DNA of 64,000 nucleotides from Acridotheres tristis. Its lineage: Eukaryota; Chordata; Aves; Passeriformes; Sturnidae. This document shows positions 52,640 to 63,300 of the stretch, in pieces (within the stretch, counting starts at the first letter, position 1; each line of letters opens with the position of its first letter). The notes below the pieces were generated by a model. That model was not told the origin of the DNA. It made no database searches and saw nothing but the letters and a program-made list of their open reading frames with translations. The translations under genes and the position numbers were made by a program. The DNA lies in NCBI GenBank assembly GCA_037013685.1, contig CM072886.1, positions 87,488,922 to 87,552,921 on the forward strand. The letters are read 5' to 3'.

Positions 52640-53250
52640 CATGCTGTGCACATCACAGTCACTTACTGACAAGCAGCCTCGGCTGAAGCATTCAAAGAAA
52701 CAACCTTCCACAAACAAAGCAGGCAAGTCCTGTTTCTCTTAAGATAAAATCTGCTGATCTCATTATTGATTGTCTGCTTTCAGGGGTTTTGTTTCCTGAA
52801 AGTTTGATATGGGGCAACAGAGGTGACAAAAGATTGGCACTGCGACCTGGAAATTAAATGGTCGACTATTAGATCAACGTCAAATAGGGTGAGGCTGAAG
52901 TGTTTGGCAAAAGCATTAGATGCTGTCTTGACATAATCTCTCTCTCCCTCTTTCTCTGTCCCTCTGCTTTATCTTGAATCTGTTTTGAACCCTCCCAGGC
53001 AATTTACTATACTTGTCATTGATTTCTATCACCTAGTGTGCCCCCATGAAGAATTACTTTTTGAATGATAAATCAGCTTCCCCATTTAAACAATTGTATG
53101 TTTCACCTTAATGTGAAAATAGGCACTGAAAGAAAAAAAAATAGTGTTAATATTAGTCACTGACCAGTGGAACCTTTGTGATTTTGAAAGGAACACCAGA
53201 TTTTCCTTTATTATGGAGGGGATAATTGTACTAGAAATAAATGATGAACC
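52640..53250. promoter_or_regulatory. Weak candidate conserved non-coding element
   Basis: This is mixed-composition unique sequence with homeodomain- and SOX-like words (TTGATTG near 52767, ACAAAAGATTG near 52827, GAACCTTTGTGAT near 53170) and a pyrimidine-rich tract at 52938-52966. It contains no open frame and no repeat. The call rests on motif impression only. Confidence 0.2.
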
Positions 53251-56082
53251 CTCTTTCTGTTAAACTCTAACGGCTGCTAAGAAATAAATTACAGTGGCAA
53301 ATTACAATCAGTGAGCTAGAAGAGGAAAAAATAGAAAATAATTTTTCAGTAAAGTTCAGGAACTTGTAATTGCTATCCAGTGTTTTCTGTAAATAGGCAG
53401 CCTATAACACGCACAGATGTACTCCTCCTTACACAGGTGCTATGGGCTGGGTATGCAAGAGGTGTTTGGAAGAAGATCATAGTAATAATAAGTAATAGAC
53501 TAATGTTTTCTAGTAAACCTTCCTCACTCTCCAACTTTCTAGTCATTCAACTGGCCTTTGCCTCATGTATATTATGAAATAGAAGATCTATCATATGAGT
53601 ATTACAATAATTTATAGGTGTTCCCTACAACTTTCAAAAAATTCTGGTTTATTATGCAGACCCACTGTTTTGACCACCTGAATATATGATCTCTGATCCA
53701 CACAAGGATGGTCATACATATAGGGTTAACCTTCTGTCAAATCCATGGCTAAAGTATTTTTAGGAGTCCATTTCTCCAAGAGAAAACTTTAAGAAAAACA
53801 CAGATCTAATTCTCCATTTTTTCTTGTCTGATGGACAGAAGAGGGAAGGAAATGGTTGAAGGCCTTACAAACCCTAACCAGAGGAATAAAAAATTAAAAT
53901 AGTGAAGAGATTATAAGAAAAAATTTGCAGTCTTTAACAATTACATAACAGTAGATGGCTTTATTTTATCAATGGAAAGGAAAACATTTCTGAAGGTTCT
54001 CCTACCAACTTATCTCTAGAATGTACATTAGTTCTTCAAATACATTGTCATTGAACTTCATTTTGAAAGTTGTATTATTCAAAATTTAATTTAGAATTTT
54101 ATTTCAGTAGCTCTTTCAGACACCCTGGTTCTATTAAATGTAGAATATCTATGTATGTAGGTCACAAGAGGTCAGCACTACCAGTAGAAATAGTTGTTTG
54201 GAATGTTAAAGTTGAGATAGGGTAACAGTGACAACTTCAGAGCTCTCTAATGTGAAACTGTCTTTTAACAGCTAATCTCTTGAATCGATATGTGTTGCAT
54301 TGATTCACTCTGTTCTAGAGTAACTCAAGAGTATGCACATACACATCAATCTCTCCTAGCCACCTCTGCTCCCACCATATGTTATACAGGGAATGAGCCA
54401 CATTTAAAATGTTCCATTTCTACTCTATAGAACGTTTTGTCATTATATTCTCTCAACAGCTTTGGTTTCCTTATTCTGAGGCACTGAATTCTTCATTTTT
54501 CTTGTTTCCTTGACAAGAAAAGCAATACAATGCTTTTTCAAAATGAGCAATTAGAACCACATTTCAGTCCTTTGAACCAGTACGTAAAGGTCTGTGGTCA
54601 AGTTGCCTATATATTTCTCTAGCCTGCAAGTACTTGGTATTGTGAAGTTTGAAGCTTTGAATTATATTGCGTGTATCATCCTGCAGTAGAGATATTGAGT
54701 CATGTAGGCTTTTTATGCATCCGAATCCAAGGTCATGCAGTATTTCTCTTCCTTTTTTTCTAGTAAGTGTAACTGTGTATCAAGAATTGAACTAAAAACT
54801 TACCATAATCCTATTTAAAATTATCCCATAAACAATTGAAAGCCATTCCTTTGCAACAAAATGTTAAAAACTAAACTAAAAACTGCACACTAAATCCTCA
54901 AATCATTACTTATGGTTATGTAGCTTAACTAAACTTTTCTTCCTCTGCATTCTTTTCTATGGGGTAAAAAGTAAATCCACTTGCTAAGCAAACAAAAAAT
55001 ATGTCAGCCAGTCTGAGTAAGTCAGAGCACCTTGGTTTCTCAGTTAAATATGAGGCCGTTTTTTTACACTATATTAAATCTGAAAGAACTCAGATTTGGG
55101 GTTTAAGAATGTGTAGAAAGGTTATGTCTGTCCTACCTTTAACGGATAAAAAAAAGTAGAACATTTTGAGTTGTCCATAGCACCGAATACACAGAGTGAC
55201 CAGTGATAATACATGTGATAATACACTTTCAGAGCCTGACCCCTCTATGGATGGGCAAAGGTGCAATTTCTTTCACCTCCAAATCCCATGCTTCATTTTT
55301 ATCTAAGCCATATCAGAATTTTACAGCTTTTTTTGGCCTGTTTTCTAAAAAATCTTTCTGTCAAGCCCATGTAATGACACTGGACAGCTAAAACAGAATA
55401 TTTAAGGTGTGGTTGGGAAGACTAAATACTGTCATCCAGATAACAAGTTAGGGAGTAGCTATTAGTGATCTTATGCCTCCAAATCTGTGAGAGAATTACC
55501 CCTAAGGAGGGGAGGAATGGCGAGCAGCTGAGGACAGATTTCTTAACTCCACATAGCTAAATCTAGAACACAATGCCTGCTGTTGCACATTGCCTGCTCT
55601 GAAGTATCTTTTGTTTATTAGGCTCTTCAGCAGAACTGCTGTGGTGGCTGTGCTGCCCCTAGGAATGGTTTCTGGCACCTCAAAATTTCCCTTTAGGTGG
55701 AGGATGGCTTCTCAAACCTTTAAATTGACATACTGGTAAATTTCCTCTTAAAGATAATTTTTTAGTCTATATTGTTTAGGAAACTTACTGAAATCAATAA
55801 ATATGAGTAATTTCCTTACTTGTTGCTATAATTTATGAGGTTTAAATTTTGCCTTTTATCCATTATCCATGCCAAGGCTGACAGGAATCCCAAGAGCCCC
55901 CAAATTAGGGCAATTTTTAAAATATAATAGCATAGCTGTAAAAATGTAGGAGGCAATTCCTTCTTTTTGACTTATATATATGCTTGTACATTTGTTATGT
56001 GCTTTAGAGGAATCTCGAAGCTTCTGTATATTTTTTTGTAGCTGAGACTAGAACTTCAGAGATTGCCAGATCTCATCTTAAA

Positions 56083-56110
56083 CTGAGATGCAATTGAGAT
56101 TGCATCTCAG
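56083..56110. other. Perfect 11-bp inverted repeat (hairpin)
   Basis: CTGAGATGCAA at 56083-56093 pairs perfectly with TTGCATCTCAG at 56100-56110 across a 6-nt loop. A third related arm, ATCTCA at 56070-56075, could pair alternatively with TGAGAT at 56084-56089. The arms include ATGCAA, a POU half-site word. I infer no function. Confidence 0.6.
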
Positions 56111-58328
56111 ACCGCCTACTTATCAAGTTTGTGGGGATTAGGATTTACTTATGGCAGCTGAATTCTCCTTCAGGCTGAGAAAGTTATGGGCTGATTTTCA
56201 TAGTCTTTTGATCCTGACGTTTTCTGGTGAACTCAATAGTAATGACCGAATACCTTTGGTCAGCCATTCTGATGCTGAGAAACTCAAAAATGGCATATGC
56301 AGAACCTACCTTCAGGGCCTTGTTTTCAGGCGTATGGGCTCTAGAATTTTAAAATATAATTTCAAAAGGCTGTAGTCCACCTGTGTAAAATAGGTTTATA
56401 TTTACATGTAGTTCACATATTATAAAACGTATAGCTAGATGATGTAGCCTTAATCACTTTAGGGAACACTGGACCTCAAGCAGCTCAAATGATTTCCATG
56501 GGAGTTTTTAGTCTGTGATGTACTGTTCAACATTTATAATTATATCTTTTTTCATTTTGAATTTTCCACAACAGCACTGTTATCAGTGTATACAAGGAGT
56601 TGATACAAAGTTGGATATTCTGTTTTAAGTAGAAAGGGTTCTATTTTTTGTTAGTTTGTTTGTTTTAAATAAATCATGATACCATGGATAACAGACTGAG
56701 AAACATATTTCAATTTTTTCTTTAAAATAATAGGAAAGGGAACATTTTATACTTTTTAAAATTATGTTGCTTATATTTTATCTGTCTGGATTTTCACTAG
56801 GATAAAATAATATGTAAACTTTTAAAAAGTTAAGAAAGCTCAATTTCAGCAATAAGCATGTGTTTTGAAAGCTGGTCTTTTCCTACCAAGGACATTCCTG
56901 ATTTGAATGGAACTTTATAACTTCATGCAAGACTCTCGTGTTTTTTATAAACAGTGATTTAATACACGGTCATGTTGTTCTGAACAGAGTAGGAGGATTT
57001 CTTTTCATTTCAGATCTTATTTTGCTCTTGGACTAATTAATTTCAGATCATCTGTATGATACATTGCTGTAGAAGGGGAAACAATATTGAGGAAGCAAGG
57101 CAGTGCTGAATCAGCTGCTGTTTCTGCAGGCATAAAAGTCAAGAGCTTTCTTACCCCTCAGTCAAAGGGTAAGCACACCATTAACTTTATGCCTGCTGAA
57201 ATCTGTCAACTGATTTTGGTAGATGTAGAGTATCCTGCTATCAGTTCTCCACTGTTCTCAAGACCTAGCAAAATAAGAAGGTAAAGGAATGGTTGTCTGA
57301 GGAAGTCATCAAACAACAAAAAAAGGGTGTGATTTGATCCATTCAGGAAAGAAGAGCAAATATAGACAAACTCTGGCTTTGAAGGTTGCGACTGACCCCA
57401 ACAGAACCAAGTAGAGTAAACCATGCACACAATAAGCAGATGAGTTGAAAAGCACTAACAGTGTGAAAATTCCACACTATTGGGCATAGCAATTGTTTAG
57501 ATGTGCACGCTGACTCTGCCACTATGCATATTTGTTTTGCACTGGCTCCTGTTGTGCTGCTTCATGCATACATTGTATGGGGCCTGAAGGGAACAGAGAA
57601 GACAAACTACTCCTGATGTCTGTTGTCTTTCTCTTAGCAACTTCTTGGAATTACTGAAAGATGCAGTGGTTCTTCACCTTACATTTCACTCCCCCTCTGC
57701 CTTGTGTATATTTGTACTGTTCCTTCCCCAGTGACAAAATGCTGAATAGCTCCAAACATGCATTTCCTTGTATTTTTTGACTATGAATTTTTGGCTCCCA
57801 ACAGTACATGGTAATTTCAGCCAAGAAGAAAAATAATATCCTTCAGATGTGATGTTCCACTAGTAAAGAGTAGATTTCCTTTATCCAGCTGCAAATTGTT
57901 TTGGACTGTGAATTATGCAGATTGTGCAATAAAGGCATATAACACTCTTGTCACATGTCCCTAGAAAACAGATCTGTTTTATAGGGATATAACTCCGTTT
58001 GAATGTGGTTCTTGGTATTCTTCACTAGTCTCTACCTATTCATTAGTATTTAAATTTATGTTAATTTCATCAAGGTGTGAAAAGATCTTTTTTTGCATAT
58101 ACATGAACAAACGATGTTACTATTCAACCAGTTATTTTCCTTTTTTTTAAACCCAGGAGAAGCTTGTATTAATAGAAAGAGAAAAGGAGAGATAATAAAA
58201 GCCCAGTTTTGAAGACTCAGGATACGTAGCCATTGAAGATGTTTTTAAAGGAGATATTCAGTATTCTCTTTCCTGATGTGAGTGAAAATTTTGGATGATA
58301 TCTTCATGGCACATTACACTTCCAGAAT

Positions 58329-58363
58329 ATATATATTTGTGTGTGCATACACATGTATGTGTG

Positions 58364-58421
<58 letters not shown>

Positions 58422-58430
58422 CACATATAT
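58329..58430. repeat. Compound (TA)n/(GT)20 microsatellite
   Basis: Interrupted AT/GT text is followed by TA units (58364-58378) and a perfect (GT)20 at 58379-58418, then a short AT-rich end. It is a likely polymorphic dinucleotide locus. It produces a spurious Cys-Val peptide in one frame. Confidence 0.97.
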
Positions 58431-60437
58431 AGAGAACTATGGGTTAGCACATCTGTAATAATTTATAATGTTACCATCCTGGGACATTTAGTGTTATACC
58501 TTAACTATGAAGATTCTACAGAACAGCAATTGTGGTGGCAGAAATATATGTTATATTTCAGAGTTGAATAAACAGTGGATGTCAAAGCTTTTAGGGTACA
58601 TATTTTTTTAAGAAGTGACCATACGAATTAAAAATTTGAAGGAAGTAGGTCACACCTTTGACCAGAAAACAGCTATGATTTTCTGTTAAAACTATTGCCC
58701 ATTCAAAAAATAAATCTTAGAAAATATTTTTAAGAAGATTTAACTTTTGTTACTCCATTTTAATATTGTCCACTCCTAAAGTCAGTTTCTGGAATAAGGT
58801 GCTATTTCTGCTGGGCCAAAATAATTAATCATCCTTCTCTATGGAATTAGTATTTATGAACTATATCCTTTTGTTACCCGAATGATGACAAAAGGTATAT
58901 TCAGTGCATTTCCAAAGACCTTTTAAGTAGCTCAACAAAGCACATAATGCAGGCCTTGTCTTACAAGTCTGTGATGATACAGTTTAATAGTGTTATAAGG
59001 CTATGGTGGTGTGTAGTTGTCACGATGGTAGATTGTGCTGGTCTGTATAGATTTACTGTCATTCTTTAGGCTTTTCATACATGACAGAGGTTGTCTGAAG
59101 CACAGCAGGGACATGAAGCTTGCAGGGGTTAAGTGTTACTTGCCTCCTGGCTTGCTACATAGTCCTCCCTGCACACATACAGAGATGAGGTGCAGGGTAC
59201 ATCCGTCACCGGGCCGATGACATGATGGATTACTCATGTCATTGTCAGTACAGTCAAAATCACTCTGTTGCCGATAAGGTGGCCCCTTTTCTTTACTCTG
59301 GTTGAGTGATGCTATTTTTCCCTCTGGTTTTAAAACTGTAGCTCACACATACATCCCTTAAATCAAAGATGGAGAAGACTCTTTAATTATGCATAGTAGC
59401 TTTGGACCATCGGAGACAAATTCCTTTGAAAATTACTTTCGGAATAGACAGATGCATATCAAATGTTTTACATCACTTGATTTTTTTTCTGATCCTGAAA
59501 ATGAAATATTTTAAGAGAGACAATGAATGCTTCTCTGAGCTCATTCAGAGACAGCTATCCTTCTAGGAGCACTGAAAGAGGATAAAGCACTGGAAAATGG
59601 CAGGACTTTGGAAATGTTTGTAGGGGAACTTTGCAAGAGCTGTGCAGTGCAAATAAAAAGTTCAACAGGGGCCCTAATGCTGCTTGGCTCTGAGCTAGTC
59701 ACAAACTCTTCAGTATGTAGTGTCTGATGCTGCTGTCTTTCCCTCAGCCCATTCTGTGAAACGTAAAGGGGGTGACCTGAGGTCCAGGCAGCAAGTACAG
59801 CTTGGATAGGAGTCCTGAAATATCAGCTGCAGAAGAGGAGTGTTGAGCACAAGGTTGTTTTTCCTGGAAAATTACTGTCAGAGAATTCCATGTGAGTCCA
59901 TAGTTATTGTCACAGCCTTTCCTGGAACAAAGTTTTGCTCTGTGATGCCTTTCCCACCCTGTCCCCACAAGCCTGAGCATGGTACTAACACTTGAGATCA
60001 CTCTTTACCTAAGTTTTGTAAGAAATACAGATGATCCACAAACAGGCAAGTATTTGGCAGACAAATGTGAAAGAATCTTGCTGGGCTTTCCATACCTCAG
60101 GAACACCACTTCTATCTCATATGGAATATTATAAGGCTTTCATGGCACACAGAGGTTTTGTTCCATTCACAGTGGCACGGTGACAATTCAGCCTAAGTTC
60201 TTCTTATATTCTAATCCTGAACTCAAAAGTTCTACTGGAAAAATTGTGTTTTGAGAAGGAAATCATAGTCACTGTCTGGTTACTCAGAATAGAACAGAAG
60301 CACATGCAGGTATACTTTTAATTACAAGAATAGTTTTTGATATTCAAGCCTTTTTGCAGTCTGTGCACTTTATCTGAAATGTATAGCATGATTTCCAACC
60401 CATTGTACTTTCCAAATTATTTATCTTTTAATTCCAC
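58431..60437. other. Non-coding unique sequence
   Basis: I recognise no gene or transposon. The part at 59160-59480 is listed separately. The 85-codon minus frame at 59744-60001 has no domain. Confidence 0.4.
59160..59480. promoter_or_regulatory. Weak candidate conserved non-coding element
   Basis: This contains a small group of CpGs (three within 59202-59214, another near 59272), an ATCAAAG TCF/LEF-like word at 59362-59368 and TTAATTATGCAT at 59383-59394, a combined homeodomain/POU-like word. No repeat or open frame explains it. Inference only. Confidence 0.25.

Positions 60438-60527
<90 letters not shown>
60438..60527. repeat. (TATATG)15 hexanucleotide repeat
   Basis: Ninety bases consist of fifteen uninterrupted TATATG units. 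The perfect array suggests recent expansion and probable length polymorphism. An open frame across it (60337-60621) reads as an alternating Ile-Cys peptide, which is an artefact of the hexamer. Confidence 0.97.
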
Positions 60528-60528
<1 letters not shown>

Positions 60529-62325
60529 GCCATACAGAGCATAAACATAGTCTGGTGTTCTTATATATTGTCTCTGCAAATAGTCATGGGCAGCAAAAAA
60601 ATTACTAAATTATTTCTCTGAAACCTAGAAATTATTTCAAAAACACATGATCATATTCACCTGCTAACAAGAAAATCTTTTTACAGAATCTACATGGCAG
60701 CTGACTTAAAGCAAAACAGAGCTGAAAGTTTGGGCATGTATATCAAGACCCCAAAAGATATATACTCTCCCATACTTACACACCCACATATGCTGATATA
60801 TCTAAATAGCTTTGTTTTGAAGTTTGAATCAGATTTAAATGGAAAGTTATTGAAGAGAACTGTGTGGTCTGAATTTTAATCCCTGAACCCACCGGCTTCT
60901 TTTCTATTGCATGTGGTGTGGCCTTGAATTGCAGAATGTTTTAAACATACATAATGAGCTCAATGTCAAACTGTTGAGCCTTTTGTCTTTAACAATAAGC
61001 ACTTAGCTCAACTAAATGAATAGAAATTGCTTTAGTGAATTACAAAAGCCAGGGTTTTACACTGCACTAATACTGACATTAATTAATGTAGACATTGTCA
61101 TATTCTATAAATATATGGGATTAAAATCAATATTTAAAAATGCAACTGACATAAGTAAACAACATAAATTTCAACAAAGATACTACATAATAGTATTTCT
61201 TCCACCATGGGTAACACTTTTTTCGAATTCATTTGCATTTATATAGGCTACGTTTAGAACATATATTGTACTGGCTGAATGGCAAGAATCGGAAAGAAAT
61301 AATGTAAACAGTATGTGTAATTTCTCTAATTTGGGAAGAGATTAGATCTCTAATTCATAGCAGGCACTTTCTCATACTCGTAAATGGCACTTGCAACAGG
61401 ATAACTTTTTTAATGTTGGAAACGAAGAGATCTTGTTTTCTCTCCCCAAAATCAGGGGGAGTATTCAGAAATTTACAGTAAATGGCAATTCATCCTTTAG
61501 AAATACCTTCCACCTACTATTAGAGTTGCTGCCAGAGATCTGAATGCTTTTGCCTAAATCTCTGTAATCCAATAAGCTTTTGTGTTTAGCAGCTTGTTTT
61601 GAAACTTGTATAGCACCCCAGCCTGTGTCTCTGTATGTTCGTTTGCAGGCAGGTGAGTGCCCCAGGGCCTGATTATTATTCAAGCCAGGAGGCCTTCACA
61701 GCCCCAACCAGAATGTAATTTGTAATTAACTGTCATTTACTTCTGTCTGCACTGACTTGTTGTTCAAAAGACAGTGTATTTGAGCTGGTCACTAGCTTCT
61801 CTTTGTTGTGGATATGATGTCTTTCAGATCTAGTTTTATTCATAATGTTTAGAAAACCAAGTACTTGCACTCTTGAAACCAAAGCAGAAAGGGGATTTCA
61901 CTGATTTTTCCTAAATAAATTAGGTATATGCAATTAGGAATACTTAGGTATGTAAAAAGGAGTATTTAATGCTCTGGGATGAGTTTCTGAGCAGAATAGT
62001 TAAGTTCATGTGAAATATATTTAATTGAAGTCTGTTAGAGCATTCCTGATTTGAACTTAATGTAGTTGAGATCTGTAAAATGAAAGTACATATTTAAGTT
62101 GTGGGAATTCTTCTTAACACATTTTAAACATCACAACTGTATTTTCTCACTGAAGCGGGACCACTAATGTATTCTGTGAATGTACCCATATCATGAATTT
62201 GTAATTGTCCCCATGGTAATCTTTTGTTAGCTGAAATAAACAAAAGCATAGGATAATATTCACATTTATTTCTTTAAGGGTTGTGCTTCGAATTATTATT
62301 GACATAATTTTAATTCACAAACAGT
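60528..62325. other. Non-coding unique sequence
   Basis: I recognise no gene or transposon. The segment 61480-61840 is listed separately as a regulatory candidate. Confidence 0.4.
61480..61840. promoter_or_regulatory. Candidate conserved non-coding element
   Basis: This is unique sequence of mixed composition with a homeodomain-type cluster: TAATTTG at 61716-61722, TAATTA at 61723-61728 and CTGTCA (MEIS/TGIF-like) at 61730-61735. CTTTGTTGT (SOX-like) lies near 61801. It contains no repeat; one short minus-strand frame (61465-61683) overlaps it without a recognisable domain. The arrangement fits a developmental enhancer, but conservation cannot be seen from one sequence. Confidence 0.3.
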
Positions 62326-62340
62326 AAAAAAAAAAAAAAA
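62326..62340. repeat. A15 homopolymer
   Basis: This is an uninterrupted run of 15 A. No retrotransposon body is recognisable upstream. Confidence 0.85.
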
Positions 62341-62519
62341 GAAAAAGTATTTTTTCTCTTTAAACTCTGTTTCATGCACTTCTCTGTGAGAAAGCAAGCA
62401 TGACATTGGGCAACAATAAATATCCACACACAAAGCCACTTTAAAAATAGGTTAAACTTATCTGATTCTGACCTTTAGCTCAGCCTTAAAGTGCTATACT
62501 GCTATTTTGCCAGAGCAGT

Positions 62520-62920
62520 TGGCCCGTTTCATCCCTTTTGTCGCTGCTGCTGCTGTTGACGTTGCCTCTTGGTCCACCTTCACAGGTGCCATTGCTGCGC
62601 ATCCTGTGCGGCAGGAGGGCCAGGACAGCCCCCCGGCTGGTCGCCAGCCCCTCTGCGGAGAGGGAGCGCGTCCCTCCGGTGCCAGCCCTGCTCGGCGTTT
62701 CCCAGCAATATCGCGTCAGATTGCATATTCTGGGCTGTATATACCGGTCAAGGGGACGCAGAAAGAGGCTCAGTGGCATTCTTTTGTCGCACTTAAAAGG
62801 CGGGTTGGGGGGGCTGGAGAGAGAAGAAAGAGAAGAAAGAGCAATGTCTATAGGAACGGCTTTCCCCCCGTGGTGATTTGCATAAAGTTGGATTAAGCAG
62901 CGCTTCAAGCCCCCGAAGGC
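62520..62920. promoter_or_regulatory. Small CpG-island-like block
   Basis: I count about 23 CpG dinucleotides in these 400 bases, 19 of them in 62521-62820, whereas most of the window has almost none per 300 bases. GC content is clearly raised between 62520 and 62820. Open frames of 112-140 codons occur on both strands here, as expected in GC-rich DNA with few stops, and none shows a known domain or a clear splice context. The usual meaning of such a block in vertebrates is an unmethylated promoter or a CpG-rich developmental enhancer. A first exon of an unannotated transcript is possible but unproven. Confidence 0.6.
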
Positions 62921-63300
62921 TGATTACTTACACTGGGCCTTATTAATTATTTCCTTCTTTATTTGAAACAATTAAGGGGAGAAAATAAACACTGTGTCAC
63001 TATCTCTTTAAGATCGGGAGCAATAAAAGCATAAGACCCCAAAGAAAGGCTGCTTTTTTGTGGAGTGTTTTCTGTTCTAGCCAGCCACGTCGGGGCTAGC
63101 AATTCCCATGTGTTATCAAAAGAGACAAGAAGCAGCAGGCTTTAGCACCTAGCTGAGCGGGATTGCTACATGCCACTCTAAGTGCGATTAAGCTTCCTTT
63201 AGTGCACCAGTGACATCACTGATGGCTCAAAGCTGCAGCTACTCAAGAGTATTAGAATGCATTTCATGCTTGGCTTACTCAAAACTGCAGAGCTAAAATT
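62860..63300. promoter_or_regulatory. Candidate conserved enhancer next to the CpG-rich block
   Basis: Dense motif content follows the CpG-rich block. It has a perfect octamer ATTTGCAT (62876-62883, POU-type), GGATTAA (near 62891) and TGATTAC (near 62921, OTX/bicoid-like), TTATTAATTATTT (62940-62952, homeodomain-type), AATAAAAGCATAA (near 63021, CDX/HOX-like) and TGACATCA (63211-63218, CRE/AP-1-like). It contains no repeat and no open frame. The mixture resembles vertebrate ultraconserved enhancers near developmental regulators. The target gene cannot be inferred from this window. Confidence 0.45.

Larger units (their letters stand above)
47998..58328. other. Non-coding unique sequence, transposon-poor
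   Basis: I can name no gene or transposon in about 10 kb. From 48913 to 53379 there is no open frame of 60 codons on either strand. Small local duplications are present: 11-bp perfect at 49821-49842, 21-bp imperfect at 51275-51316, 10-bp perfect at 51895-51914 and 12-bp near-perfect at 55203-55226. Two sub-blocks are listed separately as regulatory candidates. Confidence 0.4.

Noticed and set aside
58341..58571. Peptide with alternating Cys-Val
   Set aside because: It is a translation artefact of the (GT)20 microsatellite.
60438..60527. Regular repeats considered as a CRISPR array
   Set aside because: The units are contiguous 6-mers with no spacers, and the sequence is vertebrate.
60337..60621. 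Peptide with alternating Ile-Cys
   Set aside because: It is a translation artefact of the TATATG hexamer array.
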